NCBI GenBank assembly: GCA_002393025.1
Contig: DGIE01000046.1
Span: 1 to 8,578 of the forward strand
Origin: Holosporaceae bacterium UBA3830
GTDB lineage: Bacteria > Pseudomonadota > Alphaproteobacteria > UBA3830
Length of the DNA stretch: 8,578 nucleotides
Direction: 5' to 3'
In this document: positions 1 through 6,248 of the stretch, in pieces
Numbering within the stretch: the stretch's first letter is position 1
Layout: every line of letters begins with the position of its first letter
Translations under genes and position numbers: made by a program
The notes under the pieces: generated by a model
Seen by the model: the letters and a program-made list of their open reading frames with translations, nothing else
Databases searched by the model: none
Told to the model about the DNA's origin: nothing

Positions 1-146
1 AATACCAATTTTTGAATACCGAACATAGCAAGTAGGGATTCTATTACCAAATCCACATGTGAGGGCGTATAATAAATCACAACTGCTGCAATGACAGCTA
101 TTACTCCCTTCAACTTGTCGCTCTCAAATAAAGATTTTAAATCCAT
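1..146 (-). CDS. Small membrane protein next to the endolysin, probable holin-type (3' end cut by window)
   Basis: Only the first 48 codons are visible; the gene runs off the left edge. The protein begins MDLKSLFESDKLKGVIAVIA. Residues about 14-28 form one hydrophobic segment (GVIAVIAAVVIYYTP), followed by a loop (SHVD) and a second hydrophobic stretch (LVIESLLAMFGIQKL, about 33-47). A short charged N-terminus followed by membrane segments, directly downstream of a muramidase, suggests a holin or holin-accessory protein that would let the endolysin cross the inner membrane. The start is fixed by a strong AGGAG placed 8 nt before the ATG, which overlaps the endolysin stop, so the two genes are probably translationally coupled. 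I do not recognise the exact family, and the missing C-terminus prevents a firm call. Confidence 0.6.
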   Translation of the reverse strand, partial: MDLKSLFESDKLKGVIAVIAAVVIYYTPSHVDLVIESLLAMFGIQKLV

Positions 147-151
147 TTTTT

Positions 152-157
152 TCTCCT
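152..157 (-). promoter_or_regulatory. Ribosome binding site of the holin-like gene, fused with the endolysin stop codon
   Basis: The minus strand reads TTTTAGGAGAAAAAAATG. The TAG that ends the endolysin supplies the first bases of the AGGAG Shine-Dalgarno. This sets the start of the downstream gene at position 146 and makes termination-reinitiation likely. Confidence 0.75.
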
Positions 158-659
158 AAAATAAAATCACTTTGTAGGCTCTATTAAGCCATCCCTTTAA
201 AAATTTCTGCTGGCTCGGATTTTTCGCAGCAATCTGGCGATAATAACCCGCTGCCTCTGACTTAATTGCTGCCAGCAAACTGCGCGGCTCAGAATACATC
301 GTCGCCAGAAGCGTCTCAGGACCCATCAAACCATCTTCTAGGACTGTTTTACCCACTGATCGCAAAGCTCTCTGTAAAACGATTACAGCAGCTCGAATTC
401 CTAAATTTACTGATAAATCAAAGAGTTGCGTTGACACCCAATCGTCCCTAATTTCCTCAAATCTTCCCTTCTGCCAGAAGTCTCGATAATAGATTTTCTT
501 CGCATCTTCGAGGGTTAACTCTCTGATATTTAAGCTTGGATAGCTTCTTTTCGAAATCCCAAATTTGGTTTCTTCGCCCGGATCATTTTTATCGAAAATA
601 TAACCCCCTTCGTTTCGGATTACATATTCAAATGCTTTTTCAAATTTCTTGCTGTACAT
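156..659 (-). CDS. Phage endolysin, GH108 family N-acetylmuramidase with C-terminal peptidoglycan-binding domain
   Basis: This 167-residue protein should cut the peptidoglycan glycan chain at host lysis. Residues about 6-78 match the GH108 fold, with the family signature NEGGY (Glu17 expected as the catalytic acid) followed by NDPGEETKFGIS at 25-36. The usual DPGG is DPGE here, a small departure. Residues about 80-160 look like the partner domain (PG_binding_3 type), with D81, N85-G87, LQ at 95-96, DG at 109-110, GPETL at 113-117 and FLKGWLNR at 153-160. There is no signal peptide, so export should need a holin, and a membrane-protein gene follows directly. The length suits the family. The start at 659 has an AGAGG 9 nt upstream. 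The gene follows the hub gene D by 18 nt. The family call is firm; the activity is inferred. Confidence 0.93.
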   Translation of the reverse strand: MYSKKFEKAFEYVIRNEGGYIFDKNDPGEETKFGISKRSYPSLNIRELTLEDAKKIYYRDFWQKGRFEEIRDDWVSTQLFDLSVNLGIRAAVIVLQRALRSVGKTVLEDGLMGPETLLATMYSEPRSLLAAIKSEAAGYYRQIAAKNPSQQKFLKGWLNRAYKVILF

Positions 660-677
660 TTTTCATTTCCTCTCATT

Positions 678-1646
678 CTATTTTCCTCCGACACACTCAA
701 CATTAGAAACGAAACCGCCGGAATTTAACGTGTGTTCCACTCTGGAAATAATCCAATTTGTTGGAATCTTAGTTGGAAATCCTCGAAGAATTATCGGTCC
801 CTCAGCGAACAAATCCGGACGCCCCTCTGTCGTAAATCTGAAAGTCTTATTGTTTTTTTCGATTCTTTTTCCCCTGGCTTGCACTGCGGCCAAGGCAGCC
901 TTTTCCGATGAAAATATCTCGTTCAACTCTGTTTCCGGATCACCTGAACCGGCATGAACTAAGTGATATTCTCCGGATTTTTTATCATACCAATTGGCAT
1001 ATATCGTTCCCGTTGCTCCGTTCGTTCCTGTTTCCGTTTCTTTGAAGTTGCAGGAATATGTCGCGACCTCGGAGGCGTCGATGTATTTGGTTGGCAATTG
1101 TTTCCCAGATACTGATTTACCCGTCATATCTTCTGAAAAAATCAAATGATTATCCGTCGGTTTTGCAACCGCTCCAACTTTGTTAGCGATTCTTGTTAGA
1201 TAATTAATATCGCTCTCTCCAAATTGCGGATTGTCAGATAAATCTATATCTTCAAAATCTTCGGACAATTCTGAATCCAATTCCGAATCAATCGCTGACA
1301 TATATTCATTGAGCTTCATATCGTTTGTTTTCGTTTTTTGAGATCTCATAGATTTCGGAAGAGCATTTGCGACAATTTTTATCACGCGCCGAGCTCCGTC
1401 TATCGCGATTTCTTTCACATAATAGGTGCCGATTTTCGTTAAACCTTTTTCTTGATAGCCAAGAGATATTGTCACTTTCGCTTCGGTATTCGGAAACTGC
1501 AAAGCATTATCGAAGTCATCTAATTCAATCTCGCAAGAATCGGAAATAAAACCCGCCTGGTCTGTAGTACGAATTGAAATAACGCGGTCTTTCGGGAAAT
1601 TCGATTGTCCGTTAATCGAAATGGAAAAATCAGGCGTTAGCTCCAT
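678..1646 (-). CDS. D: Baseplate hub / late control protein D (P2 gpD-like)
   Basis: This 322-residue protein matches the phage late control D family (P2 gpD; T4 gp27-like hub), which links the end of the tail tube to the spike in the baseplate. Visible family marks are an N-terminal beta-rich part with a long acidic strand region (CEIELDDFDNAL, 38-49), GTYYVKEI at 73-80, the central GESDINYLTRIANKVGA (143-159) followed by HLIF, and the C-terminal NWIISRVEHTL (297-307). P2 gpD is somewhat longer (about 387), so this is a shorter version, but both ends are conserved and nothing looks broken. The ATG at 1646 has GAGG 7 nt upstream and overlaps the end of X by 10 nt, which suggests coupled translation. 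Confidence 0.95.
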   Translation of the reverse strand: MELTPDFSISINGQSNFPKDRVISIRTTDQAGFISDSCEIELDDFDNALQFPNTEAKVTISLGYQEKGLTKIGTYYVKEIAIDGARRVIKIVANALPKSMRSQKTKTNDMKLNEYMSAIDSELDSELSEDFEDIDLSDNPQFGESDINYLTRIANKVGAVAKPTDNHLIFSEDMTGKSVSGKQLPTKYIDASEVATYSCNFKETETGTNGATGTIYANWYDKKSGEYHLVHAGSGDPETELNEIFSSEKAALAAVQARGKRIEKNNKTFRFTTEGRPDLFAEGPIILRGFPTKIPTNWIISRVEHTLNSGGFVSNVECVGGK

Positions 1647-1837
1647 AATTTGACCTCATTATCCGATTTTTGAACTGATTCAATATAAGGAAGTTTGATT
1701 TCGATTCCAGCAGAAAGCACTTCATTAGTGATGCTCGGGTTTGCTTTCATGACTTGCTCGAGGACGGATACAGTTCCGTAGTGTCGCCATACAATCCAAT
1801 CAAGAACATCCCCTTCTTTTGTGATATAAGTTACCAT
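1637..1837 (-). CDS. X: Tail protein X, LysM-like baseplate protein (P2 gpX-like)
   Basis: This 66-residue protein matches the tail protein X family. It begins with a LysM-like pattern: a threonine/tyrosine strand, then the EGDVLDWIVWRHYG core (residues about 8-21), then MKANPSI and GIEIKLP near the C-terminus. Members are thought to stabilise the hub or spike, and the LysM-like fold suggests contact with other baseplate parts or peptidoglycan (inference). The length equals that of P2 gpX (about 67). Its start ATG overlaps the stop of U by 7 nt (ATGGTAA) and has a clear AAGGAG 9 nt upstream. In P2 this gene lies away from U and D, in the head-completion/lysis region; here it sits between them. 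Confidence 0.93.
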   Translation of the reverse strand: MVTYITKEGDVLDWIVWRHYGTVSVLEQVMKANPSITNEVLSAGIEIKLPYIESVQKSDNEVKLWS

Positions 1838-2367
1838 CGCAAATAACTCCTTGCTAAATTGGTGAGAGTATCAACGATTGATGTTTCTGAATTATCACTC
1901 CAAGCGATTGAATTTGTCGCGCTAGGTGATCTCTTTAAAACTAAAGTGAACTCAACTTTCTGAGGCTTCCCGTTTCGATCGAAATAACTCTGCGTTTCTT
2001 TGATGGAGGAGATCACAAATTTCCCAAGAATTTCACCGTTATCATTGATTAAATTGCTGGCTATTTTGCATAAATCGGATGATCGAATTGCTTCGATGCT
2101 GCTATATCCCGAATTTTCTGAAAGATTCAGAAAGTTCATAATTTTCGAAGTTATACTGTTACCGACGGTGTTGATTACGGAATTTTCTTTGTTGAACTTG
2201 GGATAAAACACTCCTTCAATTTCTATTTGATCTTTTGCCACTCCGAGATTCTGTAGGTTTGGAAGGTCCCCGACGCGCTCTGTATCCGACCAATTATATT
2301 CGGTTGACCGCGTCATAGAATTCGGGGTCATTGTTTTTAGATTGAATTGAAAATCACCCAATATCAT
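1831..2367 (-). CDS. U: Tail completion/terminator protein U (P2 gpU-like)
   Basis: This 178-residue protein resembles the P2 gpU family. It starts MILGDFQFNLKT, followed by R-STEYNWSDTERVG (residues about 20-33) and the motif IEIEGVFYPKF (48-58); the C-terminal half carries GKFVISSIKETQSYFDRNGKPQKVEF (about 115-140) and a final LVLKRS. These are the conserved blocks of the family: the early W/R motif, the G-x-FYP loop and the FD-x-x-GxPxKxxF beta hairpin. In P2, U is needed to finish the tail. The start is set by GGAG placed 7 nt upstream, and an in-frame TAG lies directly before the ATG, so no earlier start is possible. It overlaps X and follows the tape measure closely. Confidence 0.92.
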   Translation of the reverse strand: MILGDFQFNLKTMTPNSMTRSTEYNWSDTERVGDLPNLQNLGVAKDQIEIEGVFYPKFNKENSVINTVGNSITSKIMNFLNLSENSGYSSIEAIRSSDLCKIASNLINDNGEILGKFVISSIKETQSYFDRNGKPQKVEFTLVLKRSPSATNSIAWSDNSETSIVDTLTNLARSYLRW

Positions 2368-2431
2368 CTATTATCTCCGCCTGATTTAAAACCAAATTCA
2401 AATTTTTAGCCTCCAAGCTCAGCTTGGTCAT
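2354..2431 (-). CDS. Possible 25-residue protein bridging tape measure and U (unlisted small ORF)
   Basis: A 25-codon ORF begins with an ATG that overlaps the stop of T as ATGA and ends with a TGA 14 nt inside U. The peptide starts MTKLSLEAKNLNLVLNQAEI and ends IDDIG. A good Shine-Dalgarno, GGAGG, lies 4 nt upstream of its ATG (2436-2440), inside the end of T. The peptide is leucine-rich and could form one amphipathic helix. I recognise no family. The overlaps at both ends match the coupling seen elsewhere in this operon, so it may be a real small protein, or a way to carry ribosomes from T to U. The ORF is short enough that its openness alone is not evidence. Confidence 0.4.
   Translation of the reverse strand: MTKLSLEAKNLNLVLNQAEIIDDIG
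2413..2427 (-). repeat. Perfect hairpin just after the tape measure stop codon
   Basis: The sequence reads CCAAGCTGAGCTTGG: 6-bp arms with a 3-nt loop (or 7-bp arms with one central base). It begins directly after the TGA of T, inside the possible small ORF. It is not followed by a run of T on the minus strand, so it is unlikely to be an intrinsic terminator. A GGAGG overlaps its far arm. A role in message stability or coupling is possible. Confidence 0.5.
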
Positions 2432-5226
2432 ATCGCCTCCGCCACTTCGTCATACAAAAACGTTTTGCTGTAGTCACTAACTCGATTCATAACTTTATCT
2501 GCTATTGTTTTTGGATTATCGTTTTTGGCAGCGTTAATCGTGATCGAAAAATTGTTGCTTTGATTTCGAGTTATATTTGAGTTCGCAGGTTTTAATTCTC
2601 TCGGTATTTTTAATTGAGGAGATGTTTTTTCGCCTCCGATTTTCGGAAGCCACCCTTTGAATTTATCAAACATTTCGAGCGTCGGCTTGAAGAAACTTCC
2701 CAACGGTCCTTTGATCCAATCGAAAAAGCCTTTCAAATATTCTTTCAATTTTTCCCAGCCGGATTTTATTTTTTCGCCGACGTTCAGCGCATCAACGTAT
2801 TTCAAAAAACCGTTCCAGGACGGAGCAATGTCCTTCCAAATATTTTTGAAGAAATTTTTCACCGATTCCCAAACCGGAATTACGGAGTCGCCACCGAAAT
2901 AAAGTTTATCAATGATCGCTGAGATATTTTCCCAAACATCACCGAGAATACTTCCGACTTGAACTATAAATTTTCCTCCGAATTTCAAGAATTCGAAAAA
3001 CTCTTTAAACTTACCTATCGCGATATTTGTCCAGCCTACGATCGTATTCCACGTTTCGCTTATCCAATTTTTGAAATCGCTCCACGCTTGCTGCGGTTCA
3101 TTCCATAATTTAATGAAAAATCCTTTGATCGGTTCCCAATTTTTATATATCAAATACGTTGCAGCAGCTATCGCGGCACCTATCGCCAAGATCGGGTTGG
3201 CCAGCAAAATCTTCCCGAGAGATAACAGTCCGCTTCCAATCGAACCGATGCCTTTAAAGACAAACGGCAAAACCGTCGTTGCGAAAAACCAACTGACCTG
3301 ACATAGCCATCCGAACGCAATCGCGCCAAACTTCACCGCGCTAAAAACCGAACTAAGCAGAAAACCAAAAGTTTTTAACCCCGCTCCGGCAATCGACAAT
3401 GTTCCGCTCAGCAATGAAAACGCACCTCTTAATATACCGCCGATAAGTTTTGAAGCCAGCGAGGAACCGACTGCTATGACTCCGATGTTCGCGGCGAGTT
3501 GTCCGAGTTCTGTAGCCGATCCTTTTACGAAGTCTGCTTTCACGGAATCAGTCTTCACGGACATGTCCGGTATCTTAAATCCGTTAAAAATATCCGCAAA
3601 TTTCTTGCTTTTTATTGATTCGAAGAAAGATTTGATTTTCATTTTTCCCGAACCAGCCAACCACTTCACTCGTTCAACTAAAGTTTTAAAACTGAATTGT
3701 ATTTTCCCGTCCAAAGTTCGAGACAGGCCGAGGAAACCGCTGCTGATTCCCACAATTCCACCTGCCAACTTTAAAAATCCGACCAACAGCGATTTTCCCA
3801 CAACTCCGATGCCCGTTAGCCCCAGCAACACTCCTTTTCCCGCAATAACCAAGCGATTAAAACCGCCCAGCAAAAATGTTGATGCGTAACCGAGTGCGAA
3901 TATTCCGATTTTGAGCCCCGCGAGCGCGCTGATTCCGAAAATTATGTTTTTTACCAACTCGCCGTTTTTATCCATGAACTTCGAAAATTTATTCAGACCA
4001 TTTGTCGCTACACTCAAAAATCCTTTGAACGGACCGATCAGTACATCACCGATTTTCTTTGTTACATTTTCGAGCGCATACAAAAATGTTTTCCAGCTTC
4101 CCGAAGCGGTAGCGGCTGCGTGAGAATAATCGCTCACAAACGATCCGTCGACATTTTTCATATTGGTCGCCACATTCAGATTTTCTTTGTAGGTTTTCAG
4201 ATGCCTGACCAACAAGCCGACATTCATTGCCGCTCGCTTGCCGAAAATATCATTCAGAGCCGTTCGGCGTGTAACATCATCGAGCTTTGAAATTTCCTCC
4301 AATAATTTCATGATTGCCTTTTGCGGAGATTCTCCGACTTCTTTCGCGAAGCCGTGAATGCCAATTCCCATTCTGTGAAAAGCTTTTGCTCCGGCCTGAC
4401 CCAAGCTGCCGGTAACGGAAAGTTTTTGAAGAATTGTATTCAAAGTCGAGCCGGCCTCATCCGCCGTTTGCCCCATGGATTTAAAAGTGGAAACAAGTGC
4501 GCCGACTTCACCCGTTGTAAATTTAAAAGCAGATAATCCAGAGGACGATTTTATGATTGAGCGCACAATTTCATTTGCGGTTGCTCCGGTGCGATTTCCC
4601 AACTCATTTATTATATCGAATTGTTTGTCCAGGTCCTGAGTAGACCATCCCATGATTTTCATGAGATTGCTGATTTTTTCTGCGCCTTCATCTGCTGTAA
4701 ATCCCCAAGTATAAGTTGCTTTCCCAACCTTTTCCGCAAACGAACCAAGTTGATTTTCAGCTACTCCGAAGCGTCCGCCAACAGCTGCAATATTCGCCAG
4801 CTCCGTAGCACTCATCGGAAGTTTAGTCGAAAGTTCGGACAACGTATTGCCGAGTTTTTTCAAACCATCAGGCTCTTTAAAATTTACAACAGAACGGACA
4901 CCGTCCATCGCCTTTTCGAAATCTATGGCTTTTTTTACCGGAGCAGCAAGTGCTGCCCCTAAGGCGACAATCTCCATAATTTGAGAACGATAAAATGCTC
5001 GTTTTTGAAGAATCGCTTGATGTTTATTTACTGAACCGAGCAGGAAATTATATCGGACTTTCAACTTGTCTAATGCCGAAGCGCTCAAAATGGATTGTCG
5101 CTCCATATTTTTGATGACATTTCCGACTTCTTTTAATTTTGATGTGCTTCCCGAAATGACTGAATTAAACCCGCTACTCAGAGCAGCACCGATTGTAATT
5201 AAAAGCTGTTTTTTATTTTCTGCCAT
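2428..5226 (-). CDS. T: Tail tape measure protein T (TP901-type core)
   Basis: This 932-residue protein acts as the ruler and scaffold inside the tail tube. After a polar helical N-terminus (1-85), the TP901-type tape-measure core covers about 98-335 (start FEKAMDGVRSV; then LSTKLPMSATELANIAAVGG at 132-151, a phenylalanine/threonine-rich GEVGALVSTFKSMG at 239-252, and LNDIFGKRAAMNV at 324-336). Two long hydrophobic regions follow (about 424-500 and 575-695), then a tryptophan-rich helical stretch (about 695-860, recurring W about every 10-20 residues). The end carries NNFSITINAAKN and TIADKVMNRV, a C-terminal motif common in P2-type tape measures. It starts inside the end of E' (14-nt overlap); only a weak AAGGA about 11 nt upstream is seen, so it probably depends on coupling. 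P2 gpT has about 815 residues. Confidence 0.96.
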   Translation of the reverse strand: MAENKKQLLITIGAALSSGFNSVISGSTSKLKEVGNVIKNMERQSILSASALDKLKVRYNFLLGSVNKHQAILQKRAFYRSQIMEIVALGAALAAPVKKAIDFEKAMDGVRSVVNFKEPDGLKKLGNTLSELSTKLPMSATELANIAAVGGRFGVAENQLGSFAEKVGKATYTWGFTADEGAEKISNLMKIMGWSTQDLDKQFDIINELGNRTGATANEIVRSIIKSSSGLSAFKFTTGEVGALVSTFKSMGQTADEAGSTLNTILQKLSVTGSLGQAGAKAFHRMGIGIHGFAKEVGESPQKAIMKLLEEISKLDDVTRRTALNDIFGKRAAMNVGLLVRHLKTYKENLNVATNMKNVDGSFVSDYSHAAATASGSWKTFLYALENVTKKIGDVLIGPFKGFLSVATNGLNKFSKFMDKNGELVKNIIFGISALAGLKIGIFALGYASTFLLGGFNRLVIAGKGVLLGLTGIGVVGKSLLVGFLKLAGGIVGISSGFLGLSRTLDGKIQFSFKTLVERVKWLAGSGKMKIKSFFESIKSKKFADIFNGFKIPDMSVKTDSVKADFVKGSATELGQLAANIGVIAVGSSLASKLIGGILRGAFSLLSGTLSIAGAGLKTFGFLLSSVFSAVKFGAIAFGWLCQVSWFFATTVLPFVFKGIGSIGSGLLSLGKILLANPILAIGAAIAAATYLIYKNWEPIKGFFIKLWNEPQQAWSDFKNWISETWNTIVGWTNIAIGKFKEFFEFLKFGGKFIVQVGSILGDVWENISAIIDKLYFGGDSVIPVWESVKNFFKNIWKDIAPSWNGFLKYVDALNVGEKIKSGWEKLKEYLKGFFDWIKGPLGSFFKPTLEMFDKFKGWLPKIGGEKTSPQLKIPRELKPANSNITRNQSNNFSITINAAKNDNPKTIADKVMNRVSDYSKTFLYDEVAEAI

Positions 5227-5598
5227 CTCGCTGTAAATCCTTCAATGCGTCCAGCCACAACACAAATTCATCGCTGTTCATTTCGAGCCATTCAGAAATT
5301 CCACCTTTCGAATGGGAAGCGATAATCAGAATCGCTTGCCTTATTTCCGATCCGTTGAAACTGATAAAAAATCCCTCAACCATTCCTGAATTTTGATGTA
5401 GTCTCGAAGATCAAGTTCTTGAACAGTCTCAGGAGAAATTTCTCCTAAATTCGCAATGAGATTGACTTCCTTTTCCGCTTCATCGACATTTTTCTTACTC
5501 GACGCAATTAGGTCTCGAACTTTTGGCGGTCTTAGCGAAATTTCATTCACTTCAACTCCATCGATTTTTATTGGATTTTCTAATTTTATTTTCTTCAT
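5213..5598 (-). CDS. E': Tail assembly chaperone E+E' made by -1 ribosomal frameshift
   Basis: Reading starts as E at 5598, follows frame 0 through Leu78 (TTA at 5367-5365), then slips back one base at the heptamer T TTT TTA. The second part reads from 5365 to a TAA at 5213-5215 and adds 50 residues (starting ISFNGSEIRQ, with ISEWLEMNSDEFVLWLDAL near the end), giving 128 residues in total. The extension is open throughout, has normal protein-like content (the WLEM and LWLDAL blocks resemble the acidic, W-rich end of P2 E'), and ends just inside T. P2 makes E (91 residues) and E+E' (142) by the same kind of slip, and tail chaperones of many long-tailed phages are made this way. E+E' is expected to hold T during tube assembly. 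The product is inferred from sequence, not shown. Confidence 0.9.
5317..5337 (-). other. Stem-loop downstream of the frameshift site
   Basis: AAGCGAT and ATCGCTT form a perfect 7-bp stem around a 7-nt loop (TCTGATT). The stem begins 27 nt after the slippery heptamer and just past the E stop codon. That is farther away than usual frameshift stimulators, so a part in the slip is only possible. It lies within the E' reading frame. Confidence 0.4.
5341..5598 (-). CDS. E: Tail assembly chaperone E (P2 gpE / Mu gp41-like), unshifted product
   Basis: This 85-residue protein has the marks of the P2 E / Mu gp41-type chaperone: an N-terminal strand region with the pattern IKLENPIKIDGVEVNEISLR (4-23), then RPPKVRDLIASSKK (23-36), and a helical, acidic remainder with PETVQELDLRDYIKIQEWL (56-74). 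It is the main product when ribosomes do not shift, ending at TAA 7 codons after the slippery site. The start at 5598 has a strong AAGGAG 7 nt upstream. It is separated from the tube gene by 114 nt, the largest gap in the operon, which fits a need for far less chaperone than tube. Confidence 0.92.
   Translation of the reverse strand: MKKIKLENPIKIDGVEVNEISLRPPKVRDLIASSKKNVDEAEKEVNLIANLGEISPETVQELDLRDYIKIQEWLRDFLSVSTDRK
5365..5371 (-). promoter_or_regulatory. -1 programmed frameshift slippery heptamer T TTT TTA
   Basis: The minus strand reads GAT TTT TTA TCA in the E frame, so the heptamer T TTT TTA is in the exact X XXY YYZ phase for a simultaneous -1 slip of two tRNAs. The -1 frame beyond it stays open for 50 codons, while frame 0 stops after 7 more codons. 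P2 uses a run of six T in the matching gene. No strong pseudoknot is evident within the usual 5-9 nt downstream. Confidence 0.9.
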
Positions 5599-5704
5599 CT
5601 TCTTTCTCCTTTTTTAAAAATCATTTTCAAATTACGTTTGGGTGTTGCGACATCGGAGCAACTTGCTATATATGCCTATACACTTGTAAGCTCTTAATAC
5701 CGAG

Positions 5705-5723
5705 TGCAGGAATCATTCCTGCA
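5705..5723 (-). other. Perfect hairpin with the tube-gene stop codon as its loop
   Basis: TGCAGGAA-TGA-TTCCTGCA: an 8-bp perfect stem whose 3-nt loop is exactly the TGA that ends the tail tube gene. No T run follows on the minus strand, so it is not a standard intrinsic terminator. It opens the 114-nt gap before E. Likely roles are protection of the 3' end of the abundant sheath-tube message, RNA processing, or partial attenuation before the low-copy chaperone gene. Confidence 0.65.
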
Positions 5724-6213
5724 GGATTTCTTTGATTTTGGATAACTGATCGATTCCGTTTACAGTACGAATCATGTTTACTGGATCAATTTCGATCAGT
5801 TCAACTCCATCAATCGTAAGTTTGTAATAGTTACAAGTTACAGAGCATTTGAGCGTGGCTTTTTCTGCAGGATTCCAAGAATCGAAGTCCATCTCTTTAA
5901 AATATCCCCGAACATTGATAATTCCCGGCGAACTATCTCCTGTACCCTGCAGCGCACCTCGAATGGTCAACGCGAATTCCGATCCGTTGGTTAAGCCGAA
6001 AAGTTTGAACAATTCCTGATCATACTCCGAAAAAGTCAGATCCATCTCCAATTTTTCCATCCCCATATCGATTTCAACCGGCGCAGACATTCCCGCACCT
6101 TGATATTCTTCCGTCTTGATCGTTAGCTTCGGCAAAGTGATTTCTTCAACTCGGCCGGCATAACCTCGACCATCCACAAACACATTAAAGTTCTTTAAAA
6201 TTTTCGGTAACAT
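5713..6213 (-). CDS. FII: Major tail tube protein FII (P2 gpFII-like)
   Basis: This 166-residue protein is the tail tube subunit, stacked as rings between head and baseplate. The match to the P2 FII family is clear from the N-terminus MLPKILKNFNVFVDGRGYAG (1-20), the strand EKLEMDLTFSEYD (53-65), and the long conserved C-terminal block from GYFKEMDFDSWNPAEKAT (103-120) through YYKLTIDGVELIEID (129-143) to NGIDQL (152-157). P2 FII is about 172 residues. The start at 6213 has AAGGAAAG upstream. It follows the sheath gene by 35 nt with no promoter seen between them, so the two are probably co-expressed at high level. Its stop lies in the loop of a perfect hairpin. Confidence 0.96.
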   Translation of the reverse strand: MLPKILKNFNVFVDGRGYAGRVEEITLPKLTIKTEEYQGAGMSAPVEIDMGMEKLEMDLTFSEYDQELFKLFGLTNGSEFALTIRGALQGTGDSSPGIINVRGYFKEMDFDSWNPAEKATLKCSVTCNYYKLTIDGVELIEIDPVNMIRTVNGIDQLSKIKEILQE

Positions 6214-6248
6214 AATTTATCTTTCCTTTCATTTTCTCATCACATTCA

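Noticed and set aside
649..957. 102-codon plus-strand ORF opposite the end of gene D
   Set aside because: Antisense to conserved D codons, no ribosome binding site, no recognisable motif.
2614..4962. Several plus-strand ORFs of 70-137 codons opposite the tape measure gene
   Set aside because: They lie antisense to a well-supported gene, lack Shine-Dalgarno sites, and have low-complexity F/S/P/K-rich content expected from the complement of AT-rich coding DNA.
5213..5383. E' as a separate gene starting at an ATG at 5383 in the -1 frame
   Set aside because: The ATG has no properly spaced Shine-Dalgarno, and the phased slippery heptamer just after it explains the frame better.
5660..5695. Possible sigma-70 promoter around TATATA on the minus strand in the FII-E gap
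   Set aside because: No acceptable -35 box at 16-18 nt; the AT-rich stretch alone is not enough.
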